Source: Roseiflexus sp034432635
Lineage (GTDB): Bacteria; Chloroflexota; Chloroflexia; Chloroflexales; Roseiflexaceae
Assembly (NCBI GenBank): GCA_034432635.1
Contig: DAOUBK010000087.1
Location: 1 to 64,000, forward strand
Length of the DNA: 64,000 bases
Direction: 5' to 3'
Shown: piece after piece, positions 1 through 8,644 of the stretch
Position numbering within the stretch: the stretch's first letter is position 1
How the letters are laid out: each line of letters begins with the position of its first letter
The notes under the pieces: model-generated
The model's database searches: none
What the model was told of the DNA's origin: nothing
Seen by the model: only the letters and a program-made list of their open reading frames with translations
Translations under genes and position numbers: made by a program

Positions 1-2462
1 GATGTGGCGCTCGGCGTCGGTGTGGCGCTCGGCGTCGGTGTGGCGCTCGGCGTCGGTGTGGCGCTCGGCGCCCCGCCTGCCGAAAGCGGTTGCACACTGA
101 TGTCGCCAAAACTTGCGTCTATATGGTGCGCAACCAGCAGCAACGACCCCTGACTCAGAGGTTGATCGCCCGCCGGCGCAGTTCCCTCCACCGTCCATCC
201 AGTCGGTTCTGCTCCACTTGCGGGCCATACCTTCAACCAGTACCGATGAGCGCCGCTGGTGTCGGTCTGCACCCGCATTTTGAAGATATACGTTTCGCCG
301 ACCGTCAACCGCATAGCGGTCAGATCACGCGCAAACACCGTAGTTGCGCCGGTATCGAGGTGCAGGTGAAAGATGCGCTGCGATGAACTGCTATCCGGAA
401 AGCGATCCAGCCGGTACCACCCAAGCGCCCCCATCGGGTAATACACCCATCGCGGTTGTGTTTCCGAACCGGCTGGTGCATCCCAGTGCCTCTGCCAGCG
501 CAGTAACAGCCCAACCCCTGGTCCGCCGCTGTTCGGTCGCTGCCCACGGTACATGTCGATCTCATGGATGGTGATCGGCACGCTTACTTCGTAGTTCTGC
601 CACGTTACGTCTCCAAGCGCCAGCAAACGGTCATAGCCGGTCCACACTGGGCGAACACTGTCCGACTCTAACGCCCACAACCCATCGACCGGCTGCGCCA
701 CATCGCCGACTCGTTCTGTCGTCTGCCAGTCAATGGTATAGGGGAGCGGCCAGGTCGATCCGATTGCGTAATCCAACGTTACCGTCTGCGTACTGGTGTT
801 TCCAAGTCGATCAACTGCCGTGATCACCAGGGTATTCGCACCGGGTATCAAATCGTTCCGGTCGATCTCGATATTAAACTCCCCTGTAGTATACACTCTG
901 CGCCAGTTCAATGATCCGTTGCTGTAGTACCCGCGTCCCGGCATCAATGACCGCTCTGCGCCCCCGTTCAGGCGATAGCGCAGGGGCCATGCCGGGGTGC
1001 CGAAATTGCTGATAGTTGTATCGAACCCATCACTGTCACTCACCATTCCCAACACATTGATCCAGCGCTGTGGCGTACCCCGCGCGCCGAAGGTCTGAGT
1101 AGCGCCGTTCCATACGTCGATCACCGGGTTGCTCTCTACTGCCGACGGCAGAACACGGAATACGCCGGTTGCGCGCCGTTGATTCCCACCAACATCGGTC
1201 ACGGTCAGCGTGTAACGGTAGGTGGTTGCCGGTTGCAGCCCGGATACGGTAAAACTGTGCATCTGACTCAATGGACTGGCCAGCGTCCCGCCCGGCGCGG
1301 TACGTGAGGCGTAGGTCAACTGCGCCGTCGTCGGTTCATCGGTAAAACCCTGTACTGCGAATGTGGTTCCGCTGACCGTATGCGGCGGCATGGCGAGCAG
1401 TGGTGGAGTAGCATCCGGGAATGACTGCGGATCGTCGGGGAGCGGCGCGCTTGCAACATGGAAATAATCGATCGCGGCAGTGAACGGTTGCGCGTAGCGG
1501 TTGTTCGGATCCGTATTCCCCGCAAATACCCCCACACCGGTCACCGTCAGTGTGATGGTTGCCGTGTGGAACAGCGTCCAGTTGGTCCCGTCAAACGACG
1601 AGCGAAACTGCCAGTCTGTTCCGCTGCGCGTGAGGCGCAACCAGGTTGGATGACCGGGGGTAGTTAGCGTACTGGGCGGGGGCGGCGTTCCGCTCCCGTC
1701 GGTGACCGAGGCAGCGAACAGGCGCACCTGCTCGATCCCTGCACTGGTGCGGCTACTCGAAATATCGAAGCGCACATAGTTGTTGTCGTCCGCCTGCGCG
1801 ATCAACCCCTGCATTGCGATGTGTCCGCTAACCCGTGAGTTGAACTTTGCGATGACATCGAAATCGACGTCTGCCGTCGGTTGCAGCAGGCGTACCGCCG
1901 TATTGCCGGAGTTCCACGGCTCGTGTGGCAGACCGTCGGGAACGATGAGGCGAATATCGGTTCCGGTAAACGCATAACTGGCATCACCGCGCGGATTGAC
2001 GAATGTCCATGCGCCAAGACCGCCGGTGCGGTTGAAATTGTCCGACACGAGTGAACCGGAAGCAGGCGCGATGAGCGATGCAGGCGCACCGATGGCAGGC
2101 GTTGGCGTGGGAGTTGCTGCTGCCGTTGTGAAGACCTGTGGGATGGAGAAGGCATTCGTTCCATCGGCGCGATAGGCAGTGATCCAGAAACGGTAGGTTG
2201 TGGCAGGCTCAAGGTCGAGCAGCACGGCGGTATGGGCAAACCCATCGCCGCTGGTAGGCGCCGTTTCTGTCCAGGCGCCATCGGTAAGACCATAGAAGAC
2301 GGCGCCACCGGCAAAGTGGCTGGTCGTCCAGCGCACAGTGGCGCTGCCGGCGCTCACGGTGACCTGGATGTTCTCGATGCGCAGCGACGGATCGGCGGAA
2401 GCCGCCAGCACTCCGGGCAGCAACACAAGGACGATTGCAAGCACATAACGTAACGGTATCAT
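1..2462 (-). CDS. Large secreted beta-rich protein (fibronectin-III-like and lectin-like domains), 3' end cut by window
   Basis: The frame is open from the ATG at 2462 to the window edge, at least 820 residues. It begins with a signal peptide (MIPLRYVLAIVLVLLPG, then a small-residue cleavage region near ASA-D), so the product is exported. A fibronectin-III-like module follows (TVRWTTSHFAGGAVFYG to TTYRFWITAYRA), then a TPTP linker. The next part resembles concanavalin-A-like DUF1349/laminin-G folds (NDNF...VRFDISSS, WLRLTRSGTDWQFRSSFDG). A second FN3-like module and another jelly-roll-like region (WQNYEVSVPITIHEID) come after. The visible end is a Thr/Pro/Ser/Ala repeat linker. No catalytic motif is visible. 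Lying at the end of the polysaccharide locus it may be a surface or polysaccharide-binding protein; that is inference. Confidence 0.7.
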   Translation of the reverse strand, partial: MIPLRYVLAIVLVLLPGVLAASADPSLRIENIQVTVSAGSATVRWTTSHFAGGAVFYGLTDGAWTETAPTSGDGFAHTAVLLDLEPATTYRFWITAYRADGTNAFSIPQVFTTAAATPTPTPAIGAPASLIAPASGSLVSDNFNRTGGLGAWTFVNPRGDASYAFTGTDIRLIVPDGLPHEPWNSGNTAVRLLQPTADVDFDVIAKFNSRVSGHIAMQGLIAQADDNNYVRFDISSSRTSAGIEQVRLFAASVTDGSGTPPPPSTLTTPGHPTWLRLTRSGTDWQFRSSFDGTNWTLFHTATITLTVTGVGVFAGNTDPNNRYAQPFTAAIDYFHVASAPLPDDPQSFPDATPPLLAMPPHTVSGTTFAVQGFTDEPTTAQLTYASRTAPGGTLASPLSQMHSFTVSGLQPATTYRYTLTVTDVGGNQRRATGVFRVLPSAVESNPVIDVWNGATQTFGARGTPQRWINVLGMVSDSDGFDTTISNFGTPAWPLRYRLNGGAERSLMPGRGYYSNGSLNWRRVYTTGEFNIEIDRNDLIPGANTLVITAVDRLGNTSTQTVTLDYAIGSTWPLPYTIDWQTTERVGDVAQPVDGLWALESDSVRPVWTGYDRLLALGDVTWQNYEVSVPITIHEIDMYRGQRPNSGGPGVGLLLRWQRHWDAPAGSETQPRWVYYPMGALGWYRLDRFPDSSSSQRIFHLHLDTGATTVFARDLTAMRLTVGETYIFKMRVQTDTSGAHRYWLKVWPASGAEPTGWTVEGTAPAGDQPLSQGSLLLVAHHIDASFGDISVQPLSAGGAPSATPTPSATPTPSATPTPSAT
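3..70. repeat. 18-bp tandem repeat coding a Thr-Pro linker
   Basis: An 18-bp unit (TGTGGCGCTCGGCGTCGG) is repeated head to tail at 3, 21 and 39, with a partial copy at 57. On the minus strand it encodes a TPTPSA-type repeat in the linker of the secreted protein. Unit length is a multiple of three, so copy-number change keeps the frame. The array may continue beyond the window. Confidence 0.9.
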
Positions 2463-2546
2463 CGTGAACGCTCATGAACTTACACGGACGCTGGCACACT
2501 TCTGCCTGCGATACTCCCACTGCGGCGCTTCGACAACCGGCAACAT

Positions 2547-3755
2547 TTATGCTCCGGCAGTCGCACCGGCAAACGCCTCTACCGTCAACACATCCGCCGA
2601 CACGCCCAAACGCGCCAGATCGCGCTGGATTTCGTCGCAGTAGATCGGATTCATCACAACAACCACGTCTGGTCGATACTCGCGCAGAAATATCGGACTG
2701 ACGATCTGCTGCCCGGTTCCTGCCATGAACATACCGTGCTTGTGTGGATTGATATCCACGGTATACGTTATCTCACGCTCGATGCCAAGCGTGGTGAGGA
2801 ATGCAACCCCCTTCGATCCCGACCCCCAGAGCACCACCCGTCGTCCGGCGGCATACTGCTCGTTGAGGTACGACCGCCAGCGATGCAGCACGTGTGGCGC
2901 TTCACGCCGCAGCGTTGCGACCCCCGCAGCCGTGCGCTCCAGGTCATCCTCTAGATCGGGGAAGGTGCGTCCGGCGCCACGACCCGGTTGTGCCTCGATC
3001 ATCAGATACTGGTCGCCGTAGTCGCGCCACAGATCGATCACATCGAACCCACACCGCCGGAAGAGACGCGCTAGCGAACCGGGGGTGAAGTAGGAACAAT
3101 GCTCATAGTAAATATCCCAGAACCCGATCTCCTCCAGCACGCGAGTCGTGTCCGGGATCTGAAAGAACACCGTTGTATGGGGCTGATCGGCAAGCGTGCG
3201 TCGCACCATTCCTACAAACGCAGCCGTCTGATGGATATGCTCCAGGGTCATCTTGCAAATGACGAAATCGGCACGCAGATGGGCATATTTCTCGGAATAG
3301 AAGTCGGTAATGAACGTCACGCGCTCGCTAGGGCGCGCCAGGCTGCGCTGCGCAACATACGCCGGGTCGATGCCGATGCCGCGATTTTCGCCCAGGTCGC
3401 ACAGCAGGGTAATGAACTCTCCCTTGCCGCACCCGATTTCGATAATATCCTTCCCGTGCAGATCGTAGCGTTCGATCAAATGCTCTGCCAGCCGGCGCGC
3501 AAACGCATTGAATGTCGGCGAGTACCCCTGTGTTTCTTCGTAGCGTTCCGAATACTCGTGGAGCGAGGGATCGAACGTCGTATTACTGATGAAGCCGCAC
3601 GTCCGGCAAAAGCCGAGACGAATATCGCCGCACGGATAGGCAATGGCTTCCTCGCGGGTGGGGAGCAGCAGCACACTATGCACCGGTACACGCTCCAGTT
3701 CGTAGAAGATCTCCATTCCGGCTGCACCACAACCCGGACAGGGTATGGCAGACAT
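2547..3755 (-). CDS. Class I SAM-dependent methyltransferase with N-terminal zinc site (sugar C-methyltransferase type)
   Basis: This 402-aa protein starts with a zinc-ribbon-like pair, CPGCG near residue 6 and CRTCG near residue 50. A Rossmann methyltransferase core with the SAM motif DIIEIGCGKGEF follows, and then a C-terminal domain with VVLWGSGSKGVAFLTTLG. This three-part layout is that of the Methyltransf_13/11/14 enzymes that C-methylate nucleotide sugars. The ATG at 3755 was chosen because GAGGAG lies 5 nt upstream; upstream in-frame codons lack a ribosome site. It follows a second enzyme of the same type and sits in a cassette with RfbF and an SDR enzyme, so the substrate is probably a CDP- or NDP-deoxyhexose. 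Substrate and methylation position cannot be read from sequence. Confidence 0.85.
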   Translation of the reverse strand: MSAIPCPGCGAAGMEIFYELERVPVHSVLLLPTREEAIAYPCGDIRLGFCRTCGFISNTTFDPSLHEYSERYEETQGYSPTFNAFARRLAEHLIERYDLHGKDIIEIGCGKGEFITLLCDLGENRGIGIDPAYVAQRSLARPSERVTFITDFYSEKYAHLRADFVICKMTLEHIHQTAAFVGMVRRTLADQPHTTVFFQIPDTTRVLEEIGFWDIYYEHCSYFTPGSLARLFRRCGFDVIDLWRDYGDQYLMIEAQPGRGAGRTFPDLEDDLERTAAGVATLRREAPHVLHRWRSYLNEQYAAGRRVVLWGSGSKGVAFLTTLGIEREITYTVDINPHKHGMFMAGTGQQIVSPIFLREYRPDVVVVMNPIYCDEIQRDLARLGVSADVLTVEAFAGATAGA

Positions 3756-3784
3756 AGTACTCCTCATTTCACACAACCGGCATG

Positions 3785-5017
3785 CTACACAATGATCGGA
3801 TGGGGGATAGGAATAATGAATCTGCCGCCGCGCTGCCGATACTCAGCCTGCTGGCGTAGGATCTCGTCGGCGAAGTTCCATGCCAGCAGCAGAACGTAAT
3901 CCGGTTGCTGCTCCAGCAGTGCCGATGGAGGGACAATCGGTAGATGGCTACCGCTCATGAACTTACCCTGCTTGTATGGGTTCAGATCGGCGACAAAATC
4001 AACCAGACGGGTGTCGATCTGGCAGTATGCCAGCAATGTGGTGGCTTTGGCAGCAGCGCCATACGCCGCGATGCGTTTGCCCTGCTGCTTCAGTTCATGC
4101 AGCAACGCCACCAGTTCGTCGCGAATAGTGCGCACCCGATCGGCGAACGAACGATAGAAATCAACCTGATCCACACCACGCTCACGCTCGATTGCCAGCA
4201 ATTCCCGTACCCGCTCACCAACAACCTCGCGCCGCCCAACAAACAGACGCAGCGAGCCACCGTGGATCGGCGTGCGCTCCACATCGTTGAGGTACAGACC
4301 ATTGGCGCGGAACAACCGATCGAGCGCCGTCACCGAGAAGTAGCAGAGATGCTGGTGGTAGATGGTATCGAACTCGCAGTGATCGACCAGATCAACCACA
4401 TATGGACACTCGATCACCGCAATACCGTCATCCTTGAGCATAACGCGGATACCGCTCACGAAGCCATTGAGGTCAGGCACGTGCGCCAGGACATTGTTTG
4501 CCAGAAACAAATCGGCAGCCTTGCCCTCGTTGCGCAACTGTAGCGCCAGTTCTCTGGTAAAGAACGTATTGAGCGTGGGGATGCCAATCTTCTGTGCAGC
4601 CTCCGCCGGAGCGCGCGCCGGGTCGATGCCGAGCACCGGAATGTTGCGTTCGACGAAGTTCCGCAGCATATACCCGTCATTGCTGGCTGCCTCAACCACC
4701 AGGCTGTCCGGTCCCAGCGGGCGCGACGCCATGATCGCCTGGGCGCTGCGGGCAAAATGGTTCAGCAGCGATTTCGAGACCGACGAAAAGTAGGGGTATT
4801 CGGCGTAGAACAGCACTTCAGGATCAACGGTTTCCTGGATCTGGAGCAGCGCCGAGTCTGGGCAAAACACCAGGGTCAGCGGCGCGAACGGCTCCTCGTT
4901 GCCCAGTTGATCCGCCGTGAGCAACCGATCCGCCAGCGGTGTGACGCCAAACGACAGGATCGGCAGCAGATTGGGCGAACCGCTGGCGCGGCAGCGTTGT
5001 TCAACGCGGTACAGCAT
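3785..5017 (-). CDS. Nucleotide-sugar C-methyltransferase-like protein with altered zinc motif
   Basis: A 410-aa member of the TylC3/NovU-like C-methyltransferase group. Family marks are VTPLADRLL near the N-terminus, the SAM motif VVEAASNDGYMLRNF, HGGSLRLFVGRRE, and the C-terminal Rossmann motif AAYGAAAKATTLL. The two Cys-x-x-Cys pairs normal for the N-terminal zinc site read CRAS and CPDS here, so the second Cys of each pair is Ser. Zinc binding is therefore doubtful, while the SAM and C-terminal domains look intact. The ATG at 5017 is preferred over a GTG six bases upstream because GAGGG is 9 nt before it. The downstream methyltransferase begins 29 bp after the stop. Confidence 0.85.
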   Translation of the reverse strand: MLYRVEQRCRASGSPNLLPILSFGVTPLADRLLTADQLGNEEPFAPLTLVFCPDSALLQIQETVDPEVLFYAEYPYFSSVSKSLLNHFARSAQAIMASRPLGPDSLVVEAASNDGYMLRNFVERNIPVLGIDPARAPAEAAQKIGIPTLNTFFTRELALQLRNEGKAADLFLANNVLAHVPDLNGFVSGIRVMLKDDGIAVIECPYVVDLVDHCEFDTIYHQHLCYFSVTALDRLFRANGLYLNDVERTPIHGGSLRLFVGRREVVGERVRELLAIERERGVDQVDFYRSFADRVRTIRDELVALLHELKQQGKRIAAYGAAAKATTLLAYCQIDTRLVDFVADLNPYKQGKFMSGSHLPIVPPSALLEQQPDYVLLLAWNFADEILRQQAEYRQRGGRFIIPIPHPIIV

Positions 5018-5046
5018 GGTCACATCCCTCGTCTATCACTAAGCCT

Positions 5047-6096
5047 TCATGCCGATCCAACCGCCAGCGCCTGCTCGCAACGGCGCAGCGACGAGTCGAG
5101 TCGTCCGGAGGCGATCAATTTCCGAATATGGTCGATGCGCTTGTATCGTGGACCTTCAAAATCTTGGAGTTTCAACCCGATCGTGCGGTAGGCATCGTAG
5201 AGCTCCTGCGCTCCCTTGCGGGCATCCCAGGCGGGCTGAAAATTCGGCAGCACACGCCGAATCTTCGAGCAATCGACACGGTAGTTCCGCTTATCGGGTT
5301 GCGCACCCTCGGCGAACTGAATCCGACATCCGGGCACCGTCTCGTACACGATGTGCGCCAGATCGCGGATGCGGTAATTATCCTCATTGCGCCCAACATT
5401 GAATGCTTCGTTGTGGATCAACTCACGCGGCGCTTCGAGCACGGCGATAAAGGCGCGCGCAATGTCGGCGATATGCACGATAGGTCGCCAGGGCGTGCCA
5501 TCGCTCTTCAGGTAAACCAGACCTGTCGTGTATGCCCAGGCGACAAGGTTATTCAGCACCAGGTCGAAACGCAGACGCGGCGATACACCATAGGCAGTGG
5601 CATTGCGCAAATATGTCGGACTGAAATCTGCGTCGGCGAGTTTCGCCAGATCCTGCTCGACCAGAACCTTCGAGCGTCCGTAGGGGGTCACCGGATTGAA
5701 CGGTGAAGTTTCGTCCAGCATATCATCGCCGGCAGCCCCATACGTACTGCACGACGACGAGAAAATGAAGCGTGTGATACCTGCCTGCTTCGCTAGCAGC
5801 GCCAGGCGCACCGACGCTAGGTGGTTGATCTCGTAGGTCAACTGCGGATCGAGGTCACCGAGCGGATCATTCGACAGACCGGCAAGGTGCATCACAGCAT
5901 CGACACCCTGCAGATCGGATGCTTCGACATCTCGAAAATCTTTTCGAATCTCTGGCACCTCGACCGGCGGATCGCCAAATGTACACTCCTCGAACAGATC
6001 ACTATCAAGCCCGACCACCTCATAGCCGCGTTCGAGCAGCATCGGTGTCAGCACTGTTCCGATATACCCTTTGTGCCCTGTAACTAACACGCGCAT
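5047..6096 (-). CDS. NAD-dependent epimerase/dehydratase (extended SDR)
   Basis: A full-length 349-aa extended short-chain dehydrogenase acting on a nucleotide sugar. The NAD-binding motif GHKGYIG is at residues 7-13. The catalytic region contains SSSCSTYG and the YxxxK pair in TPYGRSK. WRPIVHIADIARAF and NEAFNVG are typical sugar-SDR substrate-side motifs. It lies directly downstream of glucose-1-phosphate cytidylyltransferase and upstream of two C-methyltransferases, so it probably acts on a CDP-linked sugar. Whether it is a 4,6-dehydratase, a 4-reductase or an epimerase is not decided by the sequence; it is not a close match to classical CDP-glucose dehydratase RfbG as I recall it. Confidence 0.85.
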   Translation of the reverse strand: MRVLVTGHKGYIGTVLTPMLLERGYEVVGLDSDLFEECTFGDPPVEVPEIRKDFRDVEASDLQGVDAVMHLAGLSNDPLGDLDPQLTYEINHLASVRLALLAKQAGITRFIFSSSCSTYGAAGDDMLDETSPFNPVTPYGRSKVLVEQDLAKLADADFSPTYLRNATAYGVSPRLRFDLVLNNLVAWAYTTGLVYLKSDGTPWRPIVHIADIARAFIAVLEAPRELIHNEAFNVGRNEDNYRIRDLAHIVYETVPGCRIQFAEGAQPDKRNYRVDCSKIRRVLPNFQPAWDARKGAQELYDAYRTIGLKLQDFEGPRYKRIDHIRKLIASGRLDSSLRRCEQALAVGSA

Positions 6097-6137
6097 GGTT
6101 GCATCCTTTCAGTACACTCCCATCGGATACGGCGATG

Positions 6138-6908
6138 CTACTCCCAGATCTTCCAGGGTGCTTTGCCGGTTTGCCAGAGACTTTCGAGCAATTTTTTATC
6201 GCGCAGCGTATCCATACACTGCCAGAAGGAGGTATGTTTGTACGCCATCAGTTGCCCTTCGCGTGCCAGGCGCTGCAACGGCTCACGCTCCCAGGCGGTA
6301 TCGTCGCCGTCGATATAGTCGAATACCTCTGGTTCGAGCACAAAGAATGCGCCGTTGATCCATCCTTCGCCGGTTTGCGGTTTTTCGTTGAACTCGGTAA
6401 TCCGATCTCCGTCCAGTTCCAGGTGCCCAAAGCGCGCCGGTGGACGCACGGCGGTCAGCGTCGCCAGTTTGCCGTGCGAGCGATGAAATTCGAGCAGCGC
6501 ATGCAGATTGACATCCGAAACACCATCGCCCCAGGTCAGCATAAACGTCTCATTGCTGAGGTACGGCGCCAGGCGCTTGATTCGCCCGCCGGTGTTGGTC
6601 GGAATGCCGGTATCGATCAACTCCACATTCCAGTCTGGGCGATAGCCGCCGTTCATTTCAACTGTGCCGGAACGCAGGTTGACCTTCAGATTGCTGTTGA
6701 GCGAGCAGTAATCGACCATGTATTTCTTGATGACTTCGCCTTTGTAGCCGAGGGCGATAACGAAGTCTTTGAAACCATAAAAGGAGTAGTGCATCATGAT
6801 GTGCCACAGGATCGGGCGACCACCAATTTCGACCATTGGTTTCGGTTTGACCTCGGTCTCCTCCGAGAGGCGCGATCCGACTCCGCCTGCGAGAATAGCA
6901 ACTTTCAT
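6138..6908 (-). CDS. rfbF: Glucose-1-phosphate cytidylyltransferase
   Basis: This enzyme makes CDP-glucose from CTP and glucose-1-phosphate, the entry to CDP-linked deoxy and branched sugars. The 256-aa length is that of RfbF. The N-terminal nucleotidyl-transfer motif is MKVAILAGGVGSRLSEET, followed by KPKPMVEIGGRPILWHIM. MLTWGDGVSDV carries the metal-binding Asp, and FNEKP and INGAFFV are family motifs. Its ATG overlaps the stop of the upstream GT2 by 4 bp, so the two are translationally coupled. It is the key to reading the downstream SDR and methyltransferases as CDP-sugar enzymes. Confidence 0.93.
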   Translation of the reverse strand: MKVAILAGGVGSRLSEETEVKPKPMVEIGGRPILWHIMMHYSFYGFKDFVIALGYKGEVIKKYMVDYCSLNSNLKVNLRSGTVEMNGGYRPDWNVELIDTGIPTNTGGRIKRLAPYLSNETFMLTWGDGVSDVNLHALLEFHRSHGKLATLTAVRPPARFGHLELDGDRITEFNEKPQTGEGWINGAFFVLEPEVFDYIDGDDTAWEREPLQRLAREGQLMAYKHTSFWQCMDTLRDKKLLESLWQTGKAPWKIWE

Positions 6909-7873
6909 AGCGAATTCCTCCGTGCAATCGTCGCATGAATTCGTTCTGCGTATGTGACTAGCACACGCCCCCCCAGTTGACGCCCGGCATGCACGACATC
7001 ATTTCCCATCCGCGCCCAGTTGTAATCGGCGGCGATCCAGTGCAGCAGCGCAACATAGCAGCACCGCGTCTCTTCCGGTGGAAGAGGTGTTGCGCGAATG
7101 GCTTTGATGTACTCGTAGAACGTGCGAAAATGCGGCATCACGATTTTGCCTTCGTTCGCCGGATCGAACCAGGCGGCGCGGGCGCGCAGTTTCGCCGCAC
7201 GTACCGACTGTGCCGGGTGACGGCGTGAAATGAACAGATGCTCAGGCGCTTCATAGAAAGGTCCGAGCAACCCCAGCCGCGCCAGCAATATCCGGTCCGA
7301 TGGCACATACGCGCCAATCAGCGGCGTGCACCGCAACACATCGGCTCGTATCACACCGAACACCTGAAAGCAGGGATGCCCGATGCAGATCAGGTCGTGG
7401 AAGCGAACGCTCGCCAGTGGCGATTCGGTGCGCAAACGCTCATCATAGGTGTACAGCGTATGACCCGCCGGGTCGATAACGCGGGTACGACTGAAGGCAA
7501 GCACCACCTGCGGGTCATGGTCGAGTGCCGCCACACACCGCTCGAGAAATGTCGGTTCGAGCAGATCATCGTGGGCATGCCACTTGAAATACACGCCGCG
7601 CGCTAGACCAAAGGCGTGATTGAAATTCCACGCTGCACCGCGATTGATCTCGTGGTGGACATACCGGATGCGGGAATCGCGTGCCGCATATGCTCGGCAG
7701 ATCTCCGGTGTGGCATCGGTTGAGGCGTTATCCGAAATGATCACCTCAAAATCGCCAAATGTCTGCGCCAGGATCGACTCCAGCGCTGAGGCAAGATACC
7801 GCTCACCGTTGTACACCGGCAAACCAATGCTCACTCGCGGAGTCGGATCTTTCCCGCTTTGATTGACGTCCAT
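6905..7873 (-). CDS. Glycosyltransferase family 2
   Basis: A 322-aa soluble GT2 enzyme with a GT-A fold. The start of the fold is VSIGLPVYNGERYLASALES, the nucleotide-binding acidic residue is in IISDNASTDATPEI, and the DxD-like metal site is in KWHAHDDLLEP. It probably transfers one sugar from a nucleotide donor during assembly of the repeat unit. It is the first gene of the five-gene cassette down to 2547, read from the promoter at 7929-7957. It resembles the GT2 at 11024-11938 closely (shared VYNGERY, ISDNASTD, KWMAHDD/KWHAHDD), suggesting gene duplication. Confidence 0.88.
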   Translation of the reverse strand: MDVNQSGKDPTPRVSIGLPVYNGERYLASALESILAQTFGDFEVIISDNASTDATPEICRAYAARDSRIRYVHHEINRGAAWNFNHAFGLARGVYFKWHAHDDLLEPTFLERCVAALDHDPQVVLAFSRTRVIDPAGHTLYTYDERLRTESPLASVRFHDLICIGHPCFQVFGVIRADVLRCTPLIGAYVPSDRILLARLGLLGPFYEAPEHLFISRRHPAQSVRAAKLRARAAWFDPANEGKIVMPHFRTFYEYIKAIRATPLPPEETRCCYVALLHWIAADYNWARMGNDVVHAGRQLGGRVLVTYAERIHATIARRNSL

Positions 7874-7882
7874 ACGATCTGT

Positions 7883-7916
7883 TATTCCAGGTGTGTGGTT
7901 CTCATATGCTGGAATA
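7883..7916. promoter_or_regulatory. Inverted repeat TATTCCAG/CTGGAATA in cassette leader
   Basis: An 8-bp perfect inverted repeat with an 18-nt centre. It lies between the predicted transcription start (about 7922) and the ATG at 7873 of the GT2-rfbF-SDR-methyltransferase cassette. It could be an operator or an mRNA hairpin. Confidence 0.4.
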
Positions 7917-7928
7917 GCCGCGATTTCT

Positions 7929-7957
7929 ACTATAAACGGTCGAGATTAGCATTTCAA
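7929..7957 (-). promoter_or_regulatory. Sigma70-type promoter for the rfbF cassette
   Basis: Read on the minus strand, TTGAAA (7957-7952) is followed by exactly 17 bp and TATAGT (7934-7929). The gap between the genes at 7873 and 8011 is 137 bp, so an internal promoter in the otherwise collinear locus is plausible. Confidence 0.6.
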
Positions 7958-8010
7958 TTACAGTATGTTCAGTAATCCGGAATAACCGGTGGGAGTTGCT
8001 CAATATTCCG

Positions 8011-8604
8011 TCATTTTTCGAACAACGCACGTTCGACGATTTCGCACACAACATGCGCGACGGTTATATGCACTTCCTGAATGCGCGCCGTATTGTGCGA
8101 TGGAACGCACAGACAGAGATCGACGTGGTCAACCAGCGTTCCGCCCGAAGCACCGGTGAAACCAATCGTCGTCATACCACCGTCACGCGCGGCACGCATC
8201 GCGGCAATCACACTCGCCGAGATACCGCTAGTGCTGATTCCGATCACCACATCGCCAGGTCGTCCCAGTGCTTCTACCTGACGGGCAAAGACGCGCTCGT
8301 AGCCGTAATCGTTGCCGATAGCCGTCAGAATGGAGGTGTCGGTTGTCAATGCTATCGCCGGCAAGCCACGTCGTTCACGGCGAAAGCGACTGACGAACTC
8401 GGCAGCGATGTGTTGAGCATCCGCTGCGCTGCCACCATTGCCGCACAGCAACAATTTGCCGCCACGCCGGAATGTCTCGATAACACACTCTGCAATCGCA
8501 ACAATCATCGGCGCCTGCGCTTCGAGGGTGCGGCGCTTGACGTCGATGCTCGCCTCAATTTCATCGATCACCCAGCGAGTGAACGTTTCGGAGGACAGAT
8601 TCAT
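8011..8604 (-). CDS. gmhA: Phosphoheptose isomerase (SIS domain), D-sedoheptulose-7-phosphate isomerase
   Basis: A 197-aa GmhA-type SIS protein, which converts sedoheptulose-7-phosphate to glycero-manno-heptose-7-phosphate. The diagnostic motif is LLLCGNGGSAADAQHIA, followed by GDVVIGISTSGISASVI, TIGFTGASGG and a C-terminal QEVHITVAHVVCEIVE helix. The ATG at 8604 begins MNLSSETFTRW and gives the usual family length; longer readings upstream would run towards the neighbouring GT4. No HldE/GmhB homologue is in the window, so a heptose pathway would need genes elsewhere. A different seven-carbon or related sugar phosphate substrate is possible. Confidence 0.88.
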   Translation of the reverse strand: MNLSSETFTRWVIDEIEASIDVKRRTLEAQAPMIVAIAECVIETFRRGGKLLLCGNGGSAADAQHIAAEFVSRFRRERRGLPAIALTTDTSILTAIGNDYGYERVFARQVEALGRPGDVVIGISTSGISASVIAAMRAARDGGMTTIGFTGASGGTLVDHVDLCLCVPSHNTARIQEVHITVAHVVCEIVERALFEK

Positions 8605-8644
8605 AGAACGTTCCTGATAGTTACGCTGCCTTGCGCTAAATGGC

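Noticed and set aside
1..72. Direct repeats at the left edge as a CRISPR array.
   Set aside because: Units are head to tail without spacers, and they encode a Thr-Pro linker in frame.
3099..3899. A 266-codon plus-strand frame within the methyltransferase region.
   Set aside because: It is a shadow of the minus-strand methyltransferase genes, without recognisable domains or ribosome site.
8011..8604. The SIS gene as DiaA or a phosphosugar-responsive regulator.
   Set aside because: CGNGGSAADAQH and the surrounding polysaccharide genes favour GmhA; there is no HTH domain.
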